From Bacteroidetes bacterium UBA1947 (GTDB taxonomy: Bacteria; Bacteroidota; Bacteroidia; Chitinophagales; Chitinophagaceae), in NCBI GenBank assembly GCA_002336915.1, contig DDET01000040.1, positions 1-15,250 of the forward strand: a stretch of 15,250 nucleotides of DNA, in the 5' to 3' direction. Every line of letters starts with the position of its first letter. The first letter of the stretch is position 1. A program made the translations under genes and the position numbers. Shown here piece after piece: positions 7,377 to 13,212 of this stretch. The notes under the pieces are model-generated. The model had not been told where the DNA came from and ran no database searches. It saw nothing but the letters and a program-made list of their open reading frames with translations.

Positions 7377-7844
7377 CTATTGCAGCCGTAACCTGTACAG
7401 CAGGCAGGGCATGTACTTAGCACCCAGCATACTCCAGATGTTATGCATGGTCTCGATATCGGTATTTTCAAGGCTCACCATTATTTGTCCTTTGCTGCCT
7501 TCACCTGCATCGGGCAGGTTGAGTACCGGCTTGTTCCGGAAGAAATCCATAACGATCGATATCGTACGCAGCGATTCGGTATAGTTTCCCGCAGCATAGT
7601 AGGCCGATACCAGCATATGCAGGTTTAAAGCTGTCGCGCTGCTGTCCTTTGCCTGCATCCGTATAGTACGGTCTTCCAGCACATGCACCAGGCTAACGAC
7701 TATTTTGTTCTCACCCCATATAGCCACGGTGCCGTCCTGGTTCATTATGCCCGATAATATTACTGTATCCTCGCTCACCGCCAGTTTGGCTTTTAAATGC
7801 GCATCCAGTTCCTGCACTATATGCGCCAATGCCTTATCTATCAT
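7377..7844 (-). CDS. DUF4255 / Pvc16-family protein (contractile injection system component type)
   Basis: The 155-aa product begins MIDKALAHIVQELDAHLKAKL, the usual family beginning, then shows the DUF4255 pattern: SEDTVILSGIMNQDG, ENKIVVSLVHVLED, LNLHMLVSAYYAAGNYTESLRTISIVMDFFRNKPVLN, and the ending NIWSMLGAKYMPCLLYRLRL. Pvc16-family proteins belong to extracellular contractile injection systems, where they are linked to the tube/sheath end. I chose ATG at 7844 because it matches the family start and because a -7-like TACCTTG (minus strand, 7862-7868) lies just upstream. Extended starts at 7883 (ATG) and 7898 (TTG) would include the promoter. No sheath, tube, baseplate or AAA ATPase gene is in the window, so this copy is an orphan. 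It ends early compared with many relatives. Confidence 0.75.
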   Translation of the reverse strand: MIDKALAHIVQELDAHLKAKLAVSEDTVILSGIMNQDGTVAIWGENKIVVSLVHVLEDRTIRMQAKDSSATALNLHMLVSAYYAAGNYTESLRTISIVMDFFRNKPVLNLPDAGEGSKGQIMVSLENTDIETMHNIWSMLGAKYMPCLLYRLRLQ

Positions 7845-7861
7845 TTCTCTTGGTTTCACCA

Positions 7862-7868
7862 CAAGGTA
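7862..7868 (-). promoter_or_regulatory. Possible -7 element TACCTTG of the DUF4255 gene
   Basis: TACCTTG on the minus strand lacks one T of TAnnTTTG. It would start transcription about 10 nt before the ATG at 7844, and it supports that start over the longer ORF. Confidence 0.3.
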
Positions 7869-7966
7869 CGCAACATGGTCCATTTCCGTTTTACACAATC
7901 TTTAACAGGCCGCCATCATCACCTTTTCTCATAACCGGTATCAATGAATATAAAATCACTCATACC

Positions 7967-8857
7967 ATGCATCTAAAGAACGCTTCCTTCTTATTGCCGC
8001 TTTGCCTGCTCATGGCCTGCAGCGCAAGAAATGAAACATCCCCGGGCGCCGGCCGCCTTTCCGCCGAACAAGTGCTGGCCTCCGCCGACTCAGTCTCTTT
8101 CTCCTCCGATATCACCGATATCAATTCCGCTTCCCGCAAGATCGTCCGCACTGCCGATTTCCGTTGCCGCGTCAGCGATGTGTTCTCGGCAACCACTGAG
8201 CTCGAGCGCCTTGTAAAGAGCACCGGCGGCATTGTGCAGGAAAGCCGCATGGTCAACGAAGGCAACAGCACGCAGGACGTCTACTACAAGCCCGATTCAC
8301 TAAGGCAGGTGCAAACCTATACCACCACGGCTTACCTCACCCTTCGTGTGCCCGCCGCCTCGCTCGATTCCGTGACCAATGCCATTCCGCAACTGTCTGC
8401 ATTTGTAGAACAGCGAAGCCTTTCCCAAAGCGATGTCACCCTTCAGTACCTTGCCAATGCACTGAAGAACAAGACTGCCATCGCAACTGCAAAACCAATG
8501 GAGCTTGCTAAAAAGACCGCCGATGCAATACAGGCCGGTAACTATGACGAGAGCAGGAAAGAAACAAGAATCGACCGCAGCATCGAAAATCTGCAGCTCC
8601 TCAATAATGCCAACTACGCCACCGTCACGGTAGCATTCTTTCAGCCGGAACGGGTCAACAGCACCATCATCATCAACCCTGATTATTTCACAAAGCCCAC
8701 ATATGGTATGCAGTTCATGCTGGCCATAAGCCGCGGTTGGGACCTGCTTCGATCTATGCTTTTGGTATGCATTACTATATGGCCTCTATGGCTGCTTGTA
8801 GTCTTGTGTATTGTGCTTTATAAAAAATACAAGCGCCCGGCTGTCGTAAAAGCATAG
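7967..8857 (+). CDS. DUF4349 membrane-anchored lipoprotein
   Basis: The start is ATG at 7967, which gives a lipoprotein signal MHLKNASFLLPLCLLMAC with lipobox LMAC and lipid-carrying Cys18; upstream in-frame codons would bury it. The 296-aa protein has the DUF4349 layout. A conserved start is RKIVRTADFRCRVSDVFSATTELERLVKSTGGIVQESR (about 57-95). Then come TTAYLTLRVPAASLDSVTNAI, a coiled-coil-like helical stretch with SIENLQLLNNANYATVTVAFFQ, and one C-terminal membrane helix (about 263-287, LLVCITIWPLWLLVVLCIVLY) ending in a basic tail. The family function is unknown; envelope location is clear. It is divergent from the DUF4255 gene and closed by a strong hairpin. Confidence 0.88.
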   Translation: MHLKNASFLLPLCLLMACSARNETSPGAGRLSAEQVLASADSVSFSSDITDINSASRKIVRTADFRCRVSDVFSATTELERLVKSTGGIVQESRMVNEGNSTQDVYYKPDSLRQVQTYTTTAYLTLRVPAASLDSVTNAIPQLSAFVEQRSLSQSDVTLQYLANALKNKTAIATAKPMELAKKTADAIQAGNYDESRKETRIDRSIENLQLLNNANYATVTVAFFQPERVNSTIIINPDYFTKPTYGMQFMLAISRGWDLLRSMLLVCITIWPLWLLVVLCIVLYKKYKRPAVVKA

Positions 8858-8869
8858 AATTACCAAACC

Positions 8870-8897
8870 AACAAGTCCCGCATTTGCGGGACTTGTT
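8870..8897 (+). terminator. Strong hairpin after DUF4349 gene
   Basis: AACAAGTCCCGC (8870-8881) and GCGGGACTTGTT (8886-8897) form a perfect 12-bp stem with a 4-nt loop, 12 bp past the stop. No continuous T-run follows (CACTTAATGC), so it may act as an mRNA 3'-end stabiliser or as a bidirectional terminator with the minus-strand remnant. Confidence 0.65.
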
Positions 8898-8918
8898 CAC
8901 TTAATGCATTTAATTATT

Positions 8919-9115
8919 TTACTTGCTGCTCTCTTCATCAAATGAAAATTCCAGCGCCGGCGTTTCTATTTTCCCCGGTGTGGCTTCTACAAAGACGTCA
9001 TTCCATTTTGTGGCCGATCCGTTGCCTGGACGAGGTCGTAGCTAATACGCTGCCGGAGGATACACAATTATCTTTACCACCGAAGACAGGGTAGTGGATA
9101 TTTCCGGAGCATTAT
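8919..9115 (-). pseudogene. Remnant of a gene 3' end with in-frame TAG
   Basis: One minus-strand frame reads INNAPEISTTLSSVVKIIVYPPAAY, a TAG at 9042-9044, then 40 protein-like residues LRPRPGNGSATKWNDVFVEA and TPGKIETPALEFSFDEESSK before TAA at 8919-8921. The second part has no start codon. The composition is convincingly coding, but the 5' portion runs into the CHU_C gene in a different frame, so the rest of the gene is lost. I do not recognise the family. It may have been cut off when the neighbouring gene was inserted or rearranged. Confidence 0.4.
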
Positions 9116-11083
9116 TTATCGTATAAGTATAACATCCCCTTTTATGTTGTGCTTTAAAGCATTGGACCCGGATATGTATTCTAGCAGGTACATATAGGTG
9201 TCCAGTTCCTGTGGCACACCGTTGAAAGTTCCATCCCAGCCATTTGTTGGGTCGCTGGATTTAAATACTTGTTGTCCCCAACGATTATAAACTGTGAAAA
9301 TATAGCCGGTGGCATTGCAGAAGGGCGGAATGTAAGGCTTGAAATTGTCATTCTTGCCATCATTGTTCGGTGTGAATGCATTGGGCAGAAAAGCACTGCA
9401 GTCGCATAGCTTGTCGGACACGATAAAAGTGTCGATGACAGCTGTATTGCTTGGCCCTGTACCGAGCACCCAATAAGTTCCTGCTTCACTTATTGGCAAT
9501 GACGTGCCGTTGCTGCCGTCGCTCCAAAGATATGCGCTATAACCTTTTGGGGCTTGAAGCTTTCCATCAGGTAGCAGGCACAGTTTAGCCTTGGTATGTT
9601 TTATAACTGTGTCAGCGGGAACTACTGTTTTAGCGGAAGCATATTTGGCTATGTATAACCATTCGGTAGCACCATTCTCCCAGGGCGGCGGAAGGGTGTC
9701 CGGCCCTACAGTGAAGGTTCCTTGTTCGTAGTCGCTGGAGAGGAAAACATTGCCATCAGTATCACATGCTATCCCATTCATGTCGTCTCCTCCTTGTTCT
9801 AGCTTTGCATAATCTGCTAGGATGCCTGCAGGGGTATAACCTGCAATAAGGTCTCCAAAGTGTTCACCCGGAGGGCCGTTTAAAATGTTGCCGTCAATAT
9901 TAACGTTACCATTACCCATAGTGCCGCTTATCCATATATTCCGGCAGGGGCTATATGCTATCCCATAACCCCATACATTTTTTTTAGAAACAGAAAATAT
10001 TGTTTTATACCAGCTAAATGTATTGTCAGCATCCAGTTTTAATAGAAACAAGCTGACCCGGGGTGGAACTGGGTTTACTATAGTGTCGCCATTAAATAGC
10101 ATGATAGAATCAGTAAAGCTACCTAGTAGATAAATGCTTTGATTTTCATCTGTTACTAATCCGGATACAAGCTGATAATTCATGTCTGTCCCTGTGCTTC
10201 CTTCGGCCCAAAGTGGTACACCTGTTGAGTCATATTCCGCAATGAAAATATAGTCACGTTCATTAGGGGCATTGTGAGTTATCTCAGACGAGCCGAATTT
10301 TACACTGGCCGATCTGTATTCGCCGGCTATATAAATGTTCCCCGCATTGGTGATCGTAATGGCGCCTGCTTTATCATCACCCTTTCCCCCGGCGCTTTTC
10401 CCCCATAATATATTTCCTGCAGGATCAAATTTTATTAGTTTAACGTCATCTGTAATGCCGCTGACATCTGAATTTGTAAGAATGACACTGCCCACGGTAT
10501 CTGTTTTTTTGTGGAATGTTCCCGTAAAATAGATGTTTTTGCTGTTGTCAATTATGATGGCGGAATTAGGAAGCGGGTAGCCGATGTAAGTGCTTCTGTT
10601 CCCGGCATTTTTTAGCCATAGAATGTTGCCTGAAGAATCGAACTTTGCAAGAAAATACTTGCCTTGTTCGCTATTCTCATTTATAAGCGTATCGGGATAT
10701 ATTTCAATATAAGACGAATCAAAGACGCCCAATAGGACTACATTGCCATCAAGATCTGTTTTAATGCATGTAGGTGTGGCATTGCAGATACTTCTGGCCC
10801 ATCGGAAATTGCCGGACGCATCATATTTGGTGATAATGGCACAAGCATTGTACCTGGAGGTTGGAGTGGCTCGTATAGTGTCTGTGCCAAAGATGTATAA
10901 AGTTGAAGATGAAGCACCTTCTTCAATTCCCGCAGCATATATATTGCCCGACTTGTCTGTTGCAGCCAGCCATCCTTCTATATAACCACCTCTGCTGCCT
11001 CTTGCCCATTGCCATCCTTGCGCACAAGTATTGCCAACATAAAGGAAACAGCTGAGAAAAAATAGGGTGCTAAGTCTTCGCAT
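9116..11083 (-). CDS. Secreted beta-propeller-like protein with CHU_C (T9SS type B) sorting domain
   Basis: The 655-aa protein has a signal peptide (MRRLSTLFFLSCFLYVGNTCAQ). Many SBBP-like units follow over about 25-480, with the pattern sDxxGNiYxxGxf...l.KfDssGNilW (for example DKSGNIYAAGI, DNSKNIYFTGTF, KFDPAGNILWGKSAGGKGDD, TNAGNIYIAGEY), suggesting a beta propeller. Residues about 505-560 form an Ig-like piece (GYSAYLWSDGSNGTSLPISEAGTYWV). The last ~90 residues are the gliding-motility-associated CHU_C domain: FLPNAFTPNNDGKNDNFKPY, YNRWGQQVFKSSDPTNGWDGTFNG, DTYMYLLEY, KGDVILIR. CHU_C marks export through the type IX secretion system to the surface. Ligand and role are unknown. A -7 box lies upstream. 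Confidence 0.92.
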   Translation of the reverse strand: MRRLSTLFFLSCFLYVGNTCAQGWQWARGSRGGYIEGWLAATDKSGNIYAAGIEEGASSSTLYIFGTDTIRATPTSRYNACAIITKYDASGNFRWARSICNATPTCIKTDLDGNVVLLGVFDSSYIEIYPDTLINENSEQGKYFLAKFDSSGNILWLKNAGNRSTYIGYPLPNSAIIIDNSKNIYFTGTFHKKTDTVGSVILTNSDVSGITDDVKLIKFDPAGNILWGKSAGGKGDDKAGAITITNAGNIYIAGEYRSASVKFGSSEITHNAPNERDYIFIAEYDSTGVPLWAEGSTGTDMNYQLVSGLVTDENQSIYLLGSFTDSIMLFNGDTIVNPVPPRVSLFLLKLDADNTFSWYKTIFSVSKKNVWGYGIAYSPCRNIWISGTMGNGNVNIDGNILNGPPGEHFGDLIAGYTPAGILADYAKLEQGGDDMNGIACDTDGNVFLSSDYEQGTFTVGPDTLPPPWENGATEWLYIAKYASAKTVVPADTVIKHTKAKLCLLPDGKLQAPKGYSAYLWSDGSNGTSLPISEAGTYWVLGTGPSNTAVIDTFIVSDKLCDCSAFLPNAFTPNNDGKNDNFKPYIPPFCNATGYIFTVYNRWGQQVFKSSDPTNGWDGTFNGVPQELDTYMYLLEYISGSNALKHNIKGDVILIR

Positions 11084-11100
11084 TGAATAGGATTGTAAAA

Positions 11101-11108
11101 TAAAGATA
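11101..11108 (-). promoter_or_regulatory. -7 box TATCTTTA of the CHU_C gene
   Basis: The minus strand reads TATCTTTA 17 nt before the ATG at 11083. A TTG within TTTTTTG (minus strand, about 11125-11131) lies 16 bp upstream and could be the -33 element. Confidence 0.5.
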
Positions 11109-11270
11109 AGGCGGTTTTGTTTTACAAAAAAGCGGGTTTAAACAAGTAAAGACACGGGTGTTCCATAAAAGGTTGGCGGACAATTTTTTTATTATGTTGG
11201 CGCAATCATGCAGCAGAGCCCTGTGCGCTGCGTTCTTGTGCCTCACCCGCGCTATTGGCAAAACTATAAT

Positions 11271-11278
11271 TATCTTTA
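11271..11278 (+). promoter_or_regulatory. -7 box TATCTTTA directly before a start codon
   Basis: TATCTTTA ends 4 nt before the ATG at 11283, so the message would begin at about the start codon. TTG elements at 11236 and 11255 are candidate -33 boxes; neither has ideal spacing. Confidence 0.5.
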
Positions 11279-11282
11279 CCCC

Positions 11283-11609
11283 ATGGAAGATATCTTGATC
11301 CCGCAATCCGAATGGGAAAACTACACTACCGCCCCAGCTACATTATTAAAGCTGATGAAGGAGAAATTCCCTGCCTGCACCTATGTGCCCTCTGCGGAAA
11401 TGCTATCGGCCATTAAAGAAGAGTACAACAATTCCGTTATCCAGGTATATGCAAATGGCGAGGAGTTCACAGCCTACTGCATTTACATAGACGAAGGCGG
11501 CGAAGTGAAGACAATGATAGTAGAGCTGAACAACGAAGAAGAGCTGCCTATTTTCTTCGATAACGAGGAGGTGTATAAGGCCTACCTAAACGATGAGGAT
11601 ACCCCATAG
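11283..11609 (+). CDS. Small acidic hypothetical protein, 108 aa
   Basis: ATG at 11283 is chosen because the -7 box TATCTTTA is immediately upstream; an in-frame ATG at 11208 would place the promoter inside the gene and adds a low-quality N-terminus. The product (MEDILIPQSEWENYTTAPATLL...) is strongly acidic, with no signal peptide or membrane segment. It has alternating helices and strands (NSVIQVYANGEEFTAYCIYIDEGGEVKTMIVELNNEEE) and an Asp/Glu-rich tail. I do not recognise a family; a small cytosolic alpha/beta protein is likely. It is divergent from the CHU_C gene and convergent with the next one, so it is a single-gene unit. Confidence 0.65.
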   Translation: MEDILIPQSEWENYTTAPATLLKLMKEKFPACTYVPSAEMLSAIKEEYNNSVIQVYANGEEFTAYCIYIDEGGEVKTMIVELNNEEELPIFFDNEEVYKAYLNDEDTP

Positions 11610-11765
11610 GGCTTTCCTCTGCCAGCAAAATGGTTTTGGCTGTGCAAGCTTTACCAACGATAAAGGAGTAAAGGCCGAGGACTGGTGAAGCGGATTGATC
11701 TTTACATGTTATGTCATATTCCAGATATTTCCGCGCCAATGTGGATCTAGATATAAACTGAGCAA

Positions 11766-12575
11766 TTATAGACTGCCTCTAGCAGCAGATTTCTGTTTTG
11801 CCGTGAAATAAATGCTAATAATTAAAAGAACTAGTATAGTAAACAACGCGATATAATCTCGTTTTGATGGTTCTAGTTCAATATGTTCATTGCCATCTAC
11901 TATGTGCCTTATCTTGAAAGTGTCAATTGTTTTTAACCAAACGATTTTGCCATTACAGCAATATCCTGCTATTACATTTTTTTGATTTCTTTTTACTTCT
12001 TCAATATGGCGAACTCCATATCTTAATAAAGCTCCAATTTTGTCCCAAGCTATCAACGGACTGTGAGTCCCGTTGAATATAAGTTTCAATCCTACTTCTG
12101 GCGATTCAGAGCGGTTTGTAAAATTTATGCTTACTGCCTTATCTTGCCCGGGAAGTGTATCGATTTTCAACTCGTCGTAATAATTCCAAATGTAATTTCT
12201 GTTGCTTGCTTGCAGGGTATCAAATCCAAGTGTTATGAAAGGTGTTTCCGGTGCTTTAATATGTTTCCTGTCGTCCCACCATGTCCCTTCAACATCAACA
12301 AGGATTAATATTTTAAGATTAGTGTCGCGGGGGCCGATAATCTTAATTAAGGAATTAAATATTGAATCAAAAACCTGCGCCTGCGATAGGTGCGGGCTAT
12401 AAAGATAATATGATGCATCACACTCGAAACGTACCCCAGCTTTTGACGAGGTGTAAATGCTATCCGGGCCTATGCCGAAAGATGGGGTCATCCAAAAAAA
12501 GAATACTGCTAGTAGCGTAATTCGCACCTGTTGATGTTTTAAAGCGACAACGTCCGTGGTCGCAGTATAAGTCAC
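11766..12575 (-). CDS. Exported hypothetical protein with C-terminal membrane helix
   Basis: The ORF is 269 aa from GTG at 12575. A second GTG at 12527 would start MRITLLAVFFFWMTPSFG, a much cleaner signal peptide, and may be the real start (253 aa). The body has no motif that I recognise: FECDASYYLYSPHLSQAQVFDSIFNSLIKIIGPRDTNLKILILVDVEGTWWDD, then a mixed beta region with a CC pair (AGYCCNGKIVWLKTIDTFKIRHIVDG). Near the C-terminus one hydrophobic helix (about 243-261, YIALFTILVLLIISIYFTA) precedes a basic tail, so the protein is likely periplasmic and anchored at its end. Base composition is AT-richer than dnaX. Function is unknown. Confidence 0.6.
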   Translation of the reverse strand: MTYTATTDVVALKHQQVRITLLAVFFFWMTPSFGIGPDSIYTSSKAGVRFECDASYYLYSPHLSQAQVFDSIFNSLIKIIGPRDTNLKILILVDVEGTWWDDRKHIKAPETPFITLGFDTLQASNRNYIWNYYDELKIDTLPGQDKAVSINFTNRSESPEVGLKLIFNGTHSPLIAWDKIGALLRYGVRHIEEVKRNQKNVIAGYCCNGKIVWLKTIDTFKIRHIVDGNEHIELEPSKRDYIALFTILVLLIISIYFTAKQKSAARGSL

Positions 12576-12639
12576 TATAAATTTATCGAAATATATTCTT
12601 CAAAAAATAAAAAATCTTTGTTTCCCTAGGCATGATTTG

Positions 12640-12730
12640 TAGTAAATGCTCGGCGAAGTCTCCGCTCGGCATATGTCTCCAGACCACGGCGGCGTGGAGG
12701 CCAGTCTCCCGACTGGGTATATGCCTTACC
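12640..12730. repeat. Structured REP-like palindromic element
   Basis: This is a GC-rich island in AT-rich DNA. GGCATAT (12668-12674) pairs with ATATGCC (12719-12725) and encloses two perfect hairpins: CCACG/CGTGG (12684-12697) and CCAGTC/GACTGG (12701-12716). GTCTCC occurs three times (12658, 12675, 12704) and GCTCGGC twice (12648, 12664). It resembles REP/MITE-type intergenic repeats. The small minus-strand ORF across it (12583-12777) is probably an artefact of the element. Confidence 0.5.
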
Positions 12731-12883
12731 ACTTTTATACAAATTAACTCAGCAAACGCTAACCGCATCACGCTCAAAATGTGGATATGTTTTTTTGGAA
12801 CTGCCCCCTCTCATTTCGTATCTTGCAAGGAGGGCTAAAAATTTAAAAATTGGCTCTGGAATTAAGGTAGTGAAGAGCAAAAT

Positions 12884-13044
12884 GAGAAATAATAAAAAAG
12901 CAAATAGGAAATCATTAGGTAAAAAAGGGAAATAACGAGAAATAATTATTTGCAAGCATATGACAACACCCGCGCAGCTTTCAGCGGAAAGGCCCAAAAA
13001 AATAGGAAATAATTCACAGGAAATTAAAATAGGAAATAATTATT
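12884..13044 (+). repeat. AT-rich tract with seven GAAAT repeats
   Basis: Degenerate copies of ATAGGAAATAATTATT carry GAAAT at 12886, 12908, 12929, 12939, 13006, 13020 and 13033. The best copies are at 13002-13014 and 13029-13044. The first four are spaced 22, 21 and 10 bp, close to helical periods. No gene is evident; the minus-strand ORF at 12749-12997 has biased Phe/Leu composition. Confidence 0.45.
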
Positions 13045-13161
13045 AAGTTTAATGTGTTTGGGCTACGAAACGACTTTCTGCTTTCTACTCAATACTCACG
13101 ACTAACGAATGTGGATAACATCTTCCACCCCCTTAATCACCACCTCAGCTAATTGAACTAA

Positions 13162-13188
13162 TTTGCTTTCGAAATACTTTTAGCTTTT
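13162..13188 (+). promoter_or_regulatory. Candidate dnaX promoter
   Basis: TTTG (13162-13165), a 15-bp spacer, and TAGCTTTT (13181-13188) resemble the Bacteroidota -33/-7 pair. TACTTTTA at 13175 is an overlapping alternative. Either lies 25-40 nt before the dnaX ATG. Confidence 0.35.
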
Positions 13189-13205
13189 CACTTTTGCCTT
13201 TTGAC
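13178..13205 (+). repeat. Four tandem TTTTNNC heptamers
   Basis: TTTTAGC, TTTTCAC, TTTTGCC and TTTTGAC follow one another without gaps and end 7 bp before the dnaX ATG. They overlap the candidate -7 box and would lie in the 5' leader. Confidence 0.6.
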
Positions 13206-13212
13206 TTGACGA

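Noticed and set aside
7829..7966. N-terminal extension of the DUF4349 ORF
   Set aside because: The extension would hide a perfect lipoprotein signal at the ATG 7967 and overlaps the start of the divergent DUF4255 gene.
9069..9076. TATCTTTA on the plus strand
   Set aside because: No plus-strand gene follows; on the minus strand it is coding sequence of the remnant (VVKII).
11610..11765. Gap between the acidic protein and the minus-strand exported protein
   Set aside because: I searched for a terminator or small gene; only a weak imperfect CAAAA/TTTTG pairing is present near 11625-11645, not enough to report.
12583..12777. Minus-strand ORF of 64 aa upstream of the exported hypothetical gene
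   Set aside because: It lies across the palindromic REP-like element and an AT-rich tract; its codons are explained by the repeat structure.
12749..12997. Minus-strand ORF of 82 aa with a hydrophobic Phe/Leu stretch
   Set aside because: The hydrophobic part is what the GAAAT-rich DNA gives when read on the other strand; there is no promoter or family resemblance.
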